A stretch of DNA of 64,000 nucleotides from Flavobacterium tructae (GCF_002217475.1 NZ_MUHH01000013.1:62001-126000), one strand, 5' to 3'. Positions 8,123 through 18,288 are shown, numbered from the stretch's first letter. A program made the numbers and translations. Notes: a model not told the origin generated them from the letters alone.

Positions 8123-11100
8123 GATTGTTATCAATTTCTTCTGTTAATGGATTCTCTTCTTCATGTTTCACTAGTTTGTATCTCTCTGCTATTTTTCCAA
8201 AGATGTAATACAAACCAGGAATCAAAAACACCCCACAAATCGTTCCGATAAGCATACCTCCTGCCGCAGCAGTACCAATCGTACGGTTACCAATTTTTCC
8301 GGGACCGGTAGCAAATGCAAGTGGTAATAAACCTGCAATAAAAGCAAAGGAAGTCATCAAGATTGGACGGAACCTTGCTTTGGCTCCTTCCATTGCAGCT
8401 TCCAGAACTGATTTACCTGCAGCATGTCGCTGGATTGCAAACTCTACAATCAAAACGGCATTTTTACCCAATAAACCAATAAGCATTACCATAGCTACTT
8501 GTGCATAAATGTTGTTCTCTAATCCTGTTAATTTCAGTAAAAAGAAAGCTCCAAAAATACCTGCCGGTAAAGAAAGAATTACAGATAATGGTAAAATAAA
8601 ACTCTCGTATTGAGCTGCCAGTACCAGATATACGAATCCTAAACAGATCAGGAATACCCAGATTGCCTGATTCCCCTGTGCCACCTCATCAGCAGAAATA
8701 CCTGCCCAGTCGATGTCGTATCCTCTGGGTAATTTTTTAGCAGCAACTTCCTGAACAACTTTAATTGCCGTACCGGAACTATATCCCGCTGCAGCAGATC
8801 CACTAATTTGTGTGGAAGTATACATATTGTGTCTTGTGATTTCAGAAAGTCCGTATACTTTTTCCAATCTCATAAAAGCGGAGTAAGGTACCATTTCATC
8901 ACGGTTGTTTTTCACATACAATTTTAGGATATCATCGGGCTGAGCACGATATTCCGGAGAAGCCTGAACAATTACTTTATAGTTAATTCCGAATTTAATA
9001 AAACTGATTTCGTAGTTACTTCCCACAAGAGTTGACAAGGTATTCATGGCATTTTCGATGGAAACTCCTTTTTGTTGTGCCAGATCATTGTCGACTTTCA
9101 TCATGTATTGAGGAAAACTCGAACTATAGAAACTAAACACGTTAGACAATTCCGGATGTCTGTTCAATTCAGCAACAAAGTCATTATTTACCTTTTCCAT
9201 TTTTTTGTAATCTCCGGAACCTGTTTTATCCAATAAACGAAGTTCAAATCCTCCGGCAGCACCATATCCAGGTACAGCAGGCGGTTGGAAAAATTCGATA
9301 TTCGCTCCTGCAATATCTTTACATTTTTCCTCCATTTCATGCATGATCTCCAAAACAGATTCTTTTCGGTCGCTCCAATCCTTAAGGTTAACCAAACAAG
9401 TTCCTGAGTTTGCTCCTGTACCTTCAGAAAGAATTTCGTAACCTGCCAATGAAGAAACTGATTTTACTCCGTCTATATCTTCAGCAATTTTCTGAACTCG
9501 CTCTGCAATATTGTTGGTTCTTTCTAATGAAGAACCCGGAGGTGTCTGAATTACAGCATAGAACATTCCCTGATCCTCATTCGGAATAAATCCGGAAGGA
9601 ACGGTACTGCTCACTAACCATGTTCCGGCACAAAATCCTAACAAAGCAATTACAGTAACGGCTCTTCTGTTTACGATCTTACCTAATACATTTTGATATT
9701 TCCCCTGAGCCAGATTAAACTTGTTATTAAAACCATCTATAAAAACATTAACAGGTGTTTTCTTTTTAGGCAGAGCATGATTATTTTTTAACATCATAGC
9801 ACAAAGTGCCGGTGTCAAGGTTAAAGCCACAATACCCGAAAGTATAATCGCCGTTGCCATAGTAACCGAGAACTGACGGTAAAACACCCCAACAGGACCT
9901 GACATGAATGCCACCGGAATAAATACCGCCGCCATCAGGAATGTAATCGCTATAATTGCCCCTGCAATCTCATGCATCGCTTTTTTAGTTGCTTTCAGAG
10001 GCGACAGATGTTCTTCTTCCATTTTGGCGTGAACCGCCTCAATCACAACGATCGCATCATCGACGACGACTCCAATTGCTAATACTAAAGCAAACAAAGT
10101 AATTAAGTTCAATGAAATATCTAAGAAAGTCATGAATACAAAGGTTCCAATCAACGATACCGGTACCGCAATTGCCGGAATAACAGTCGAACGCCAGTCT
10201 CCCAGGAAAAGAAATACCACTAAACCTACCAAAATAAAAGCTTCTACCAGCGTGTGGATTACTTTTTCGATAGAGGCATCCAAAAATTTAGAAACGTCGT
10301 ATGAAATTTCATAATCCATTCCTTTTGGAAATTTTTGCTTAATTTTTTCCAATTTCGCTTTTACCTCCTCAATAACCTGATTGGCATTACTTCCAAATGA
10401 CTGTTTCAATACAATAGCCGCAGAAGGCTTACCATTTAGGTTCGAGTAAATATCATACATCGAACTTCCAAATTCAATATTGGCAATATCTTTCAAACGT
10501 AAAAGTTCTCCGTTAGCATTGGATTTTACCACAATATTTCCATATTGCTCTTTTGTGGTAAAACGTCCTGAATATTTCAATACATATTCAAATGCCTGAG
10601 AACGTTTACCGGAACTTTCTCCTGTTTTACCCGGAGAAGCCTCCAAACTTTGACTTGACAATGCTTCCATTACCTCATCGGCAGAGATTTTGTACGCCAG
10701 CATACGATCCGGTTTCAGCCAGATACGCATAGCATATTCACGAGTTCCCAGGATATCTCCGGAACCAATACCATTTACCCTTTTCAATTCTGAAAGTACG
10801 TTGATATCAGCGTAGTTGTACAAGAACTTCATGTCGGTATTTTTGTCTGTACTGTAAAGGTTCACGTACATCAACATACTCGGCACTTCTCGGGTAATTT
10901 TTATACCCTCTCTAATTACTAATGGAGGTAATTTATTGGTAACCGAAGCTACACGGTTCTGAACGTTAACCGCCGCTTGGTTGGGATCTGTTCCTAAGTT
11001 AAAAACTACTTTTATAGTCGCCTCACCATCATTTCCGGCATCAGAAGACATGTATTTCATTCCCGGAACTCCATTTAAAGCTCTTTCTAAAGGAATAATA

Positions 11101-11282
11101 ACTGCCTTGATCATTAATTCACCGTTAGATCCGGGATAATCTGCAGTAACATTCACCATTGGTGGTGAGATTGTAGGGAATTGCGTGATAGGTAAATTCA
11201 ATACCGACAATACTCCTAAAAAGACAATTATAAGCGATATTACTATCGACAGTACAGGTCTTTGAATAAATTTATTAAACAT
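8115..11282 (-). CDS. RND multidrug efflux pump, HAE-1 family (AcrB-like)
   Basis: A 1055-residue proton-driven inner membrane pump of the usual family length. It has an N-terminal membrane helix (FIQRPVLSIVISLIIVFLG), large periplasmic loops between TM1-2 and TM7-8, and twelve predicted membrane helices. The proton-relay pair in TM4 (AIGVVVDDAIVVIE) is Asp408-Asp409, matching Asp407-Asp408 of AcrB. The GNAVLIVEFA segment of TM10 is also kept with its Lys. The homotrimer takes lipophilic compounds from the periplasm and outer leaflet and passes them to the outer membrane factor. It is second in an operon: the adaptor is 24 bases upstream and the channel gene overlaps its end. Confidence 0.96.
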   Translation of the reverse strand: MFNKFIQRPVLSIVISLIIVFLGVLSVLNLPITQFPTISPPMVNVTADYPGSNGELMIKAVIIPLERALNGVPGMKYMSSDAGNDGEATIKVVFNLGTDPNQAAVNVQNRVASVTNKLPPLVIREGIKITREVPSMLMYVNLYSTDKNTDMKFLYNYADINVLSELKRVNGIGSGDILGTREYAMRIWLKPDRMLAYKISADEVMEALSSQSLEASPGKTGESSGKRSQAFEYVLKYSGRFTTKEQYGNIVVKSNANGELLRLKDIANIEFGSSMYDIYSNLNGKPSAAIVLKQSFGSNANQVIEEVKAKLEKIKQKFPKGMDYEISYDVSKFLDASIEKVIHTLVEAFILVGLVVFLFLGDWRSTVIPAIAVPVSLIGTFVFMTFLDISLNLITLFALVLAIGVVVDDAIVVIEAVHAKMEEEHLSPLKATKKAMHEIAGAIIAITFLMAAVFIPVAFMSGPVGVFYRQFSVTMATAIILSGIVALTLTPALCAMMLKNNHALPKKKTPVNVFIDGFNNKFNLAQGKYQNVLGKIVNRRAVTVIALLGFCAGTWLVSSTVPSGFIPNEDQGMFYAVIQTPPGSSLERTNNIAERVQKIAEDIDGVKSVSSLAGYEILSEGTGANSGTCLVNLKDWSDRKESVLEIMHEMEEKCKDIAGANIEFFQPPAVPGYGAAGGFELRLLDKTGSGDYKKMEKVNNDFVAELNRHPELSNVFSFYSSSFPQYMMKVDNDLAQQKGVSIENAMNTLSTLVGSNYEISFIKFGINYKVIVQASPEYRAQPDDILKLYVKNNRDEMVPYSAFMRLEKVYGLSEITRHNMYTSTQISGSAAAGYSSGTAIKVVQEVAAKKLPRGYDIDWAGISADEVAQGNQAIWVFLICLGFVYLVLAAQYESFILPLSVILSLPAGIFGAFFLLKLTGLENNIYAQVAMVMLIGLLGKNAVLIVEFAIQRHAAGKSVLEAAMEGAKARFRPILMTSFAFIAGLLPLAFATGPGKIGNRTIGTAAAGGMLIGTICGVFLIPGLYYIFGKIAERYKLVKHEEENPLTEEIDNNHV

Positions 11283-11306
11283 TTTTTATTTTTTTAATGA
11301 TTAAAC

Positions 11307-12389
11307 CTATTCTGCTTTTAAGCGTAAATTGTTCATTACCGCTTTAGGAGATTGGAATTCATATTTGATTTTGTCGTTCTCTTTTACTTTTTGAACTCCT
11401 TCAAGTAAAATTTTATCGGTATCGGCAAGTCCGGTTCTGATCACATACAAATCAGGGATTTCACCTGTTATTGTGATTTCTCTTGAATTTACTTTATTGT
11501 TCTTATCGATCACAAAAACATATTTTTTATCCTGAATTTCGTAAGTCGCTTTTTGAGGAATTACGATGGCATTCTTAAGCGGAACAATCATCTGAACCTG
11601 CCCTGTTTCTCCATTTCTAAGCAATTTTCCTGAATTAGGAAATCGTGCTCTGAACGCAATATTTCCGGTTTCATTATTAAACTCACTTTCGATAACTTCT
11701 ACATTTCCTTTTTCTTTAAAAGTTTCACCGTTAGCCAAAACCAAGCTTACTCTGTTATCAGCACGATCTTTTACATCGGTCTGGTATTGTAGATATTCCG
11801 GTTCTGAAACATTGAAATAAGCAAACATCTGACTGTTGTCTGAAAGACTCGTCATCAATTCACCTTCATCAATAAGGCTTCCTAATTTTAATGGAATACG
11901 ATCGATAGTTCCGTCAAACGGAGCTCTGATTTCTGTAAATGACAAATGAAGTTTTGCCAGTGCTACTTCGGCTTTTGCAGATTGCAATTTTGCCTGTGCT
12001 ACACTTAATTCGTTCTTAGAAACGATATTTTTATCTGCCAGTAATTTGGCATTTTGAAGTTCTATTTCTACTGATTTTTGTTCAGCTTGTGCTTTTAGTA
12101 ATTCTGCCTGATACATATTTGGCATAATTTTAAACAACAGCTGCCCTTTTTTTACAAATTGTCCTTCATCCACAAAGATGTTTTGTAAAAAACCTTTTTC
12201 CTGAGCACGGATCTCAATGTTACGTACTGATTTGATTTGTGAAACGTACTGTTTCGTAAACGAAGTGTCTATTTTTACCGGATTGGTAACAACAAATTTT
12301 TCTACTTCTTCTTTTTCTTCTTTTTTAGTTGTACAACTAGTTAGGCACACCAGGGCAATTAAGCCTGTGAACAAGATAATTCTTTTCAT
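11307..12389 (-). CDS. RND efflux periplasmic adaptor (membrane fusion protein)
   Basis: A 360-residue AcrA-like lipoprotein; the signal ends with lipobox LVCLTSC. In order: a first beta-barrel/lipoyl half (GFLQNIFVDEGQFVKKGQLLF), an alpha-helical hairpin (residues about 100-145, AELLKAQAEQKSVEIELQNA), the second lipoyl half with the family motif IRAPFDGTIDRI, and a barrel plus membrane-proximal domain. It bridges the inner membrane pump and the outer membrane channel and is the first gene of the operon. No regulator gene is adjacent; upstream on the same strand is only a small secreted protein. Confidence 0.94.
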   Translation of the reverse strand: MKRIILFTGLIALVCLTSCTTKKEEKEEVEKFVVTNPVKIDTSFTKQYVSQIKSVRNIEIRAQEKGFLQNIFVDEGQFVKKGQLLFKIMPNMYQAELLKAQAEQKSVEIELQNAKLLADKNIVSKNELSVAQAKLQSAKAEVALAKLHLSFTEIRAPFDGTIDRIPLKLGSLIDEGELMTSLSDNSQMFAYFNVSEPEYLQYQTDVKDRADNRVSLVLANGETFKEKGNVEVIESEFNNETGNIAFRARFPNSGKLLRNGETGQVQMIVPLKNAIVIPQKATYEIQDKKYVFVIDKNNKVNSREITITGEIPDLYVIRTGLADTDKILLEGVQKVKENDKIKYEFQSPKAVMNNLRLKAE

Positions 12390-12562
12390 GATTTTAATGG
12401 AAATTAAGCGATTGAGTGCTTGGAATACAGTGATTCCTTTAGATGAAAAAATGCATCAGGTGCCCTTAGTCAGAACTTAACTTTCATATAAGATGAAGTA
12501 GCAAAAAATACATCAACAAAATATGCAGATCACAACTTAGGCAACCGATGTATATTGTTGAA

Positions 12563-12949
12563 TCAAATTCTTAGTACTCGTTGAGTAATGTAGATAGGAT
12601 TTGAGTTGCCACATAAGGACAGGAAGATTTTAAAACGATTATAATCGTTTGCAGCAGTCTGACTGGTAGCAAAGGAAAGATACCAACTGTCAAGTAAGCT
12701 GTAATTTGTTGTAAACAAATGGTTTGAAAGGCCACCTTTAAGATCATCACTTCCAAGGCATTCTTCTTCAGTATCACAATCAGCATCTTCTATAATAGAA
12801 CTGCCCTGATCCTGATTGGTGAATTTTACACGGTGTCTTTTCTCAAGGTGGTGAGAATGGGAGTCTTTAGGAGTACCCGCATTAAGATATTGCCCTCCGC
12901 CAAGCAGAAGCAAATTCATAAATACTAAAAAGACTATTAACTTTCTCAT
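12563..12949 (-). CDS. small exported hypothetical protein
   Basis: A 128-residue protein with a hydrophobic N-terminal signal (LIVFLVFMNLLLLGGGQYL). A His-rich patch follows (SHSHHLEKRH), then an acidic Asp/Glu/Cys segment around 55-68, and an aromatic C-terminal half ending PIYITQRVLRI. I recognise no catalytic motif; it has the look of a lineage-specific envelope protein. It lies 173 bases upstream of the RND adaptor on the same strand, but the gap shows no clear promoter or terminator, so operon membership is uncertain. The His and acidic clusters could bind metal, which is speculation. Confidence 0.6.
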   Translation of the reverse strand: MRKLIVFLVFMNLLLLGGGQYLNAGTPKDSHSHHLEKRHRVKFTNQDQGSSIIEDADCDTEEECLGSDDLKGGLSNHLFTTNYSLLDSWYLSFATSQTAANDYNRFKIFLSLCGNSNPIYITQRVLRI

Positions 12950-13209
12950 TTGGGTGCGAAAGTAAGGAAAGTATCGAAAGAAAAAAAGATTTTTTTATAA
13001 GCTTTAACATTTAATAAAACACGAAAACGTTTTCAGGGTTTTAATAGGCTGATTTTGTGATAAAAAAACACTCTTTCTTGCCTAAAAATCATAAAAAATT
13101 GACTCTGATTCAGAATCAAATTGATAACATTTCAAAAAACATCAAAAAAACATCAAAATCGCAAATATCTGAGGATGTATATTTTATTTCAAAAAGTAAG
13201 CTCTGTTTT

Positions 13210-13614
13210 CTAAAGTAAAATCTCCATTATGGTAAATTCCTGTCCTGCTTTTTCAAAAACCTGCCCCGTATCCTTCATGCCCAGTTTCTCATAAAAAGCT
13301 TTTTTATTAACTCTGGCGTTACACCAAACTTTTTTCAATTTCTTTTCTTTTGCTAATTCCAAAATATATTTTACAAGCTCAGAACCAATACCTTTCCCCT
13401 GATATACTTCCAGCGTAGCCAGCTTTCTGAACTGCATTTTGTCATCATTGATGAAACAGGAAACAATTGAAACCAGCTTATCCTCCACAAAAACGCCAAA
13501 GTGTAATCCTAAAGCATCTTCTTCTAACTGTACAAACTCAAACGGCTGATCCAGCCACATTACTTCATGTCTGATTTGCCAGGTCTCCGAAGCCTCTATT
13601 GTTTTGATTTTCAT
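13210..13614 (-). CDS. GNAT-family N-acetyltransferase
   Basis: A 134-residue single-domain acetyltransferase. The start at 13614 (MKIKTIEASETWQIRHEVMW) is preferred to one nine codons earlier, because the first strand of the GNAT fold begins here. The acetyl-CoA loop is visible as VYQGKGIGSELVKYIL (pattern Q/R-x-x-G-x-G/A), after the strand MQFRKLATLEV. The C-terminal part NKKAFYEKLGM fits the family. It transfers an acetyl group from acetyl-CoA to an unidentified amine in the cytoplasm. It appears monocistronic and is preceded on the same strand by the terminator at 13663-13692. Confidence 0.85.
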   Translation of the reverse strand: MKIKTIEASETWQIRHEVMWLDQPFEFVQLEEDALGLHFGVFVEDKLVSIVSCFINDDKMQFRKLATLEVYQGKGIGSELVKYILELAKEKKLKKVWCNARVNKKAFYEKLGMKDTGQVFEKAGQEFTIMEILL

Positions 13615-13662
13615 TGTTCTGCTAATTACTCTTTTACACACAAAGATATTTCATAAAAACAG

Positions 13663-13692
13663 AAAAAGGGAATCTAAGTTGATTCCCTTTTT
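13663..13692 (-). terminator. intrinsic terminator
   Basis: Perfect 12-bp arms AAAAAGGGAATC (13663-13674) and GATTCCCTTTTT (13681-13692) with a 6-base loop, directly after the stop of the minus-strand gene at 13695. Confidence 0.8.
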
Positions 13693-13694
13693 TA

Positions 13695-14306
13695 CTATTC
13701 TACTTTTATATAAAATCGCTCTGTATTATTGTCGGTTATTTTTTCAATACCCTCATCTCCCTTCTTACCAACATTAATGACATGTAATTCATTTCCATTT
13801 ATGGTGCAATTCCAAACTGTACCATCAGATAAAATAATGTCCGAAAACAATGCATCTGATTTCTCTTTGTTGTAATACACTAATTTCTCAGACTTAATAA
13901 GTTTTTTTTCCTGCGTTTTCTTATTCTTCTCATACGAAAAGATTTCATCATCTTTAATCTCAATTAATTCCTCAAAATCTTTCTGAGAAGCTGCATTGTT
14001 TTGACTAGCAGCCCAAACCGGCTTATCTCCGACCATTTTCCAGGTACCAATAGCCTGCTTTAAAAGATGTTCTCTCAAAACTGTTCTTAAGGTATCTACT
14101 TTTTTAATCGATTCCTGACCTATTGTATTATCAGGTTTAATTTTTGAGGCAATGTAAAACAAGTCAATTGCTTTCTTATAATCTGCTTTTTCATAGTAAT
14201 CTAAAGCTAATTCGTATCTGCTTTTCTGAAATGCGATTTTAGGGTTGTTTTGAGCAAAGTTTTTAAAACAGATTAATAAAACAATAAAAAATAGTTTCTT
14301 TTTCAT
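13695..14306 (-). CDS. exported hypothetical protein with a TPR-like unit
   Basis: A 203-residue protein with a signal peptide (LFFIVLLICFKNFAQ). Residues 25-65 look like one TPR-like helical hairpin (YELALDYYEKADYKKAIDLFYIASKIKP). The second half (from about IGTWKMVGDKPVW) is beta-rich and resembles a lipocalin-like fold that starts with GTW. It is presumably periplasmic or surface-associated. No enzymatic motif is recognised. It has its own terminator just downstream, and a 176-base gap separates it from the ACT-domain gene upstream. Confidence 0.6.
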   Translation of the reverse strand: MKKKLFFIVLLICFKNFAQNNPKIAFQKSRYELALDYYEKADYKKAIDLFYIASKIKPDNTIGQESIKKVDTLRTVLREHLLKQAIGTWKMVGDKPVWAASQNNAASQKDFEELIEIKDDEIFSYEKNKKTQEKKLIKSEKLVYYNKEKSDALFSDIILSDGTVWNCTINGNELHVINVGKKGDEGIEKITDNNTERFYIKVE

Positions 14307-14482
14307 TAATAATGTAGGTTTTCATTTTTTTGCAAACCTAGTTTTTTAATCGCAGACTTCCATCTCCTTTTTAACTTTTTTTTAATTTAAATATAAGATT
14401 TTACCTATAAATCATCAGAGAAGAAATTCAACGACCCTGTCTCTCTTATATTTATTGCTACTTTTTACTATTTTACTCTAAT

Positions 14483-14875
14483 TTAGACTGAAAATAAATT
14501 TAAAACTTCCATTGCTTTATCTGTGTCTTTTTTAGCCACGAAGATATGATCATGATAAAAAGCAGCCACGACATTACAGCTAATACCATTCTCAGAAAGT
14601 GCTTTCGAAAAAGCCGCCGTTAAACCAACTGCTTCTAATGAAGAATGCACCGTGAGTGTGATCCAGGACATTACAACTGAGTAATCCAACTTTAATGTGT
14701 CTGCAATTTCTTTTTTCAAAATCAGAGTAATTCCCTCATTTTCTTTGAACAACATTACAATATCATCCATAGACATGTTCCCGATCTTTTCTACTTTACA
14801 GAAAACATAATCTCCTAAATTATGCTGAGGTTTCATGCTTTTTAGCAATTTTTCCAAATCTTTTTCTCCTGACAT
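14483..14875 (-). CDS. ACT-domain protein (DUF2241/ACT_7 type)
   Basis: A 130-residue protein with two ACT-like halves. The N-terminal half includes DYVFCKVEKIGNMSMDDIVMLFKENEG, and the C-terminal half is the clear ACT unit WITLTVHSSLEAVGLTAAFSKALSENGISCNVVAAFYHDHIFV. ACT modules bind small ligands, mostly amino acids, and often regulate metabolism. No catalytic domain is attached, so a ligand-binding or regulatory role is all that can be proposed. It starts 21 bases after the upstream esterase gene on the same strand, suggesting co-transcription. Confidence 0.8.
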   Translation of the reverse strand: MSGEKDLEKLLKSMKPQHNLGDYVFCKVEKIGNMSMDDIVMLFKENEGITLILKKEIADTLKLDYSVVMSWITLTVHSSLEAVGLTAAFSKALSENGISCNVVAAFYHDHIFVAKKDTDKAMEVLNLFSV

Positions 14876-14896
14876 TTTAAGTTTTTGTTAAATCGG

Positions 14897-16156
14897 TTAT
14901 TTTAGTTTCTCCAGCTTCCCCTTTGCTTCCGAAAAGTTTTTATCCAACAGCAGCGCCTTTTCGTAACTGGCAATTGCATTTTTCTTATCACCATTAGCTT
15001 CATAAAAATCTCCAAGGGAATCATATACGTTTGCACTTTTAGGATAATTGGCAACATTTAACTTAAACAGATAACCGGCCAAATCCATATCTTTTTTTCC
15101 TAAAGACTGATAACCATAAGCATTTACGGTATTTTCAGGAACATTAACGGTATAACCCAATTTTTTTGAAACATTCTCGAAGTGTTTTTCAATCTTAGCA
15201 AAAACTGCTTTATTAAAATTAAACTGTTCCGTAATGGAAAGTTTCAATTGATTGAACTTAAACAGAAAACGCAGACCATCATAGGTGGCGATCAATGGCA
15301 CAGATCCGTGATTGTCATCGTTGTAATATTGGTACGCATAATTCAGATTGCTTTTCTTATTGTTCTGCAAAAAATCATTGAAATCTAAAATAGAACGGAT
15401 ATGTTTGGTAAGAAGTGTTGCATCTTCTCTAACTTTTTCAATATTCATCCCCTCATCCATAGTATTTGCAACGGCCATAAATAAGGAAACTTTTGACAGG
15501 TTTTTATTGGCTAATTTTTTCTTCGTATCTGCTAAAAACTTCTGACGATCCCACCACAAACTTGGATCGATCGCAATATAAGAGTTAAATAAGTCGGTAT
15601 GATTAGTAAGGATATTCAGGGCTGTCAACCCTCCAAAAGAATGTCCAATCAAAGTTTTAAAAGGTGCTGTGGGGTATTTACCATCGATATACGGAATCAG
15701 TTCTTTTTCAAGAAATTCAACAAATTTTTCTCCTCCCCCAGACTGATCACTTAGGCTTTGGGGCACAAAAGGAGGATCTACATCCGAATGTGTTGGGGTT
15801 AAATCACGATTTCTATTAGTGTTCGTAATCCCTACTATAATCATTTCCGGACAATTTGTATTTCCGTTCGTCTCGCTTAATTCTTCAATGATTCCCACAA
15901 CTGAGCTAAAATGTCCCTCGGCATCGAGTAAATAAACGACCGGATACTTTTGTTTTGCTAAACCTGTATTTCGTGCACTTTTAGGAAGATGAATCCATAT
16001 TTTTCTATTTTCGTTTAAAACTTTAGAGGAAATACTATCTATCGTTCCTATTTCAATTTTAGTTTTATTCTGGGAAAAGACAGAACCCGTCAGCAATGTG
16101 AATAAACTAAGGAATACTATCTTTTTTTTTAAAATAATTTGCAAACTATTCATCAC
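14897..16156 (-). CDS. exported esterase (IroE/Fes-like) with C-terminal TPR
   Basis: A 419-residue protein with a signal peptide (IVFLSLFTLLTGSVFSQ). The alpha/beta-hydrolase domain of the putative-esterase (PF00756) type spans about 35-300. The nucleophile elbow is GHSFGG with Ser173, and a His in the NHGSVP segment is the likely catalytic base. Related proteins hydrolyse siderophore or other carboxylic esters in the periplasm. The C-terminus adds TPR-like helices (NVYDSLGDFYEANGDKKNAI), a common Bacteroidetes extension. It is first in a short operon with the ACT protein. The native substrate cannot be read from sequence. Confidence 0.87.
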   Translation of the reverse strand: MMNSLQIILKKKIVFLSLFTLLTGSVFSQNKTKIEIGTIDSISSKVLNENRKIWIHLPKSARNTGLAKQKYPVVYLLDAEGHFSSVVGIIEELSETNGNTNCPEMIIVGITNTNRNRDLTPTHSDVDPPFVPQSLSDQSGGGEKFVEFLEKELIPYIDGKYPTAPFKTLIGHSFGGLTALNILTNHTDLFNSYIAIDPSLWWDRQKFLADTKKKLANKNLSKVSLFMAVANTMDEGMNIEKVREDATLLTKHIRSILDFNDFLQNNKKSNLNYAYQYYNDDNHGSVPLIATYDGLRFLFKFNQLKLSITEQFNFNKAVFAKIEKHFENVSKKLGYTVNVPENTVNAYGYQSLGKKDMDLAGYLFKLNVANYPKSANVYDSLGDFYEANGDKKNAIASYEKALLLDKNFSEAKGKLEKLK

Positions 16157-16211
16157 TTTTTAACTGATTAAAAATTCGTTACTAAAAATTTAACATTCGC
16201 TTTTATTACAA

Positions 16212-16249
16212 ACAGAAGCCGCTTTTCTATTGAAAAAAGCGGCTTCTGT
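16212..16249 (-). terminator. strong intrinsic terminator of the M1 peptidase gene
   Basis: Perfect 15-bp arms ACAGAAGCCGCTTTT (16212-16226) and AAAAGCGGCTTCTGT (16235-16249), 8-base loop, ending 10 bases beyond the M1 peptidase stop on the minus strand. Confidence 0.82.
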
Positions 16250-16258
16250 TGTATTCTT

Positions 16259-18130
16259 TTATTTTCCTGACCAGGTATTGTCGGCAGGAGTAGCATCCAT
16301 AAAAATACCACCATCTAGAACTACTTTTTTAATTGGCTTGCTGCTCTTCACTGTAACAGCGGCCAGTTTTTGATTCGCCTGCCAAACAGCCGGTGTGCTA
16401 TGAACTGTTTCTGTCGTATTATCTGCGTAGGTTACAATGGCATCAAACGGAATTGCAAAACCACCAACATTGGCTACAGAAATAACATTCTTAGCCACCT
16501 TTTTAACGGAAAGATCTAAGTAATTATTCGTGAAAAACCAATTATCAAAAAACCAATTCAAATTTTTACCCGAAGCTGTATTGATCGAATTAAAATAATC
16601 CCATGGAACCGGGTGTTTACCATTCCAATTGTCCATATAGGCATGTAATGCTTTTTTAAACAAATCATCACCCAACAAGTCTTTTAAAGCCAGGTATGAT
16701 AAAGAAGCTTTTCCGTATGAATTATTGCCATAACCAGAATCTGATAACTGTGACGACATAGTGATGATAGGCTGATCTTCTTCTGTAGACGGGTCATTTA
16801 TATATTGCTCTACTCGAAATTCTTTATAAAACTTGTCGGCGGCTTCTTTTCCGTGCTCTGCGATTCCTATTAAATATTCAAAAGTTGTCGCCCAGCCTTC
16901 GTCCATAAAAGCATAACGTGTTTCGTTGATTCCCATATAAAAAGGAAAATAAGTATGAGCTACTTCATGATCCTGAACCAATTGTGCAAAAACAGGATCT
17001 CCCATTTGCGAATCATTACACATCATTGGATATTCCATATCTGCAAAACCCTGAAAAGCCGTCATTTTAGAATATGGATAAGGTACTCCCGGCCAATTGT
17101 GTGAGAAGAAATCTAAAGCATATTGGTTGTACTTAATCGAATTTTCAAAATCGGTTCCTTTTACATCATAAGCTGCTTGGATACTCGCGCGGCGCTTTGT
17201 TTTTTTATCTACAATTACACTTCCGGCATCCCATAAATAATGATCGCTTAAACCAAAACAAACATCTGTAATGTTTTTAGCTTCAAATTTCCAAACGTTC
17301 CAATCGCTTTGTTTTGTTACCAGACCGCTTTTCATTTCCTGCTCATTGGCAATGTGTAGAATTTCATCTGTTACGTATGATTTTTTTAAACGTGCAGCAA
17401 ATTCAGGCTGTAAAACCTCATCCGGATTCAATAAATCTCCCGTTCCGTAAACCACATAATTTTTAGGTGCTTTTACAGAATACGTATAATCATTAAAATC
17501 ATTATAAAACTCCTGACCTGAAGTATGAGGCAGGTTATCCCATTTATTGTAATCATCAAAAACAGAAACACGAGGATAACTATAGGCTACAAAAAAAGTA
17601 GTGTTATCGATTTGCCCCTCTCTCCCGCTCACTTCTGATAGCGGATAATTCCAATCGATATCAATTGTAATTTTACTATGAGGCGGCAAAGGTTTCTTCA
17701 TTTTTACACTCCCAACCGTACCCCAGCTTTTAGCATCTTCTTTGTAAACTTCTCCTTCTATTTTTAAATTTGTTATTGTCAATCCTTCCGTAAAAAAACC
17801 TTCACTATTTAATACCGCTCGTGGCGAGGTTTTTTTATGAATATTATTCACAAATCTAATTCGTAAATTTCTTAGCGTATCATTACTGTTGTTTTCATAC
17901 ACGATCGTTTCGGTTCCGCTAACTATTTTTGTATTGGCGTCTACAGTCAAAGCCATGTCATATTTACCATGATTTTGCCAATAATTTTTCCCGGGTTTTC
18001 CATCCATAGAACGAACACCATTAGTATAAGATTCCTTAATGTTCCTTGGCATGTAAAGTTCCTGTGCAAAACTATTTTGTGCTAAAAACAAAAACGCTAT
18101 AAATAGCAATTGAAGTGATTTTTTTTCCAT
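16259..18130 (-). CDS. M1-family zinc aminopeptidase-like protein
   Basis: A 623-residue exported metallopeptidase (signal LLFIAFLFLAQNSFAQ). The N-terminal beta domain runs to about residue 280, and the catalytic domain carries the zinc site HEVAH (His388, Glu389, His392) with the third ligand Glu411 in DEGWATTFEYL, the exact HEXXH-X18-E spacing of M1 peptidases. The exopeptidase motif GxMEN appears as FADMEYP, a divergent form, so strict aminopeptidase activity is not certain. It probably degrades peptides in the periplasm or at the cell surface. It is monocistronic with a strong terminator. Confidence 0.92.
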   Translation of the reverse strand: MEKKSLQLLFIAFLFLAQNSFAQELYMPRNIKESYTNGVRSMDGKPGKNYWQNHGKYDMALTVDANTKIVSGTETIVYENNSNDTLRNLRIRFVNNIHKKTSPRAVLNSEGFFTEGLTITNLKIEGEVYKEDAKSWGTVGSVKMKKPLPPHSKITIDIDWNYPLSEVSGREGQIDNTTFFVAYSYPRVSVFDDYNKWDNLPHTSGQEFYNDFNDYTYSVKAPKNYVVYGTGDLLNPDEVLQPEFAARLKKSYVTDEILHIANEQEMKSGLVTKQSDWNVWKFEAKNITDVCFGLSDHYLWDAGSVIVDKKTKRRASIQAAYDVKGTDFENSIKYNQYALDFFSHNWPGVPYPYSKMTAFQGFADMEYPMMCNDSQMGDPVFAQLVQDHEVAHTYFPFYMGINETRYAFMDEGWATTFEYLIGIAEHGKEAADKFYKEFRVEQYINDPSTEEDQPIITMSSQLSDSGYGNNSYGKASLSYLALKDLLGDDLFKKALHAYMDNWNGKHPVPWDYFNSINTASGKNLNWFFDNWFFTNNYLDLSVKKVAKNVISVANVGGFAIPFDAIVTYADNTTETVHSTPAVWQANQKLAAVTVKSSKPIKKVVLDGGIFMDATPADNTWSGK

Positions 18131-18288
18131 AAGTTGTTTTAAGATTTTGGTGGTTTGATTGATTATAGTAGTTAGATGACATTTTTAGCTTTAAGTTACA
18201 TTATTCAGAAAATTTATTTCTAAAAATAAACAATAAAGTCAGAACCTCAATCACACAGAAAATCAAAGACTTAAAAAGAAAATAAAAA

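Noticed and set aside
12217..12480. 87-codon open frame across the start of the RND adaptor gene
   Set aside because: Most of it is antisense to the adaptor signal sequence and it has no domain or promoter.
15182..15545. open frames on the plus strand inside the esterase gene
   Set aside because: They lie opposite a full-length gene with clear catalytic motifs and are shadows.
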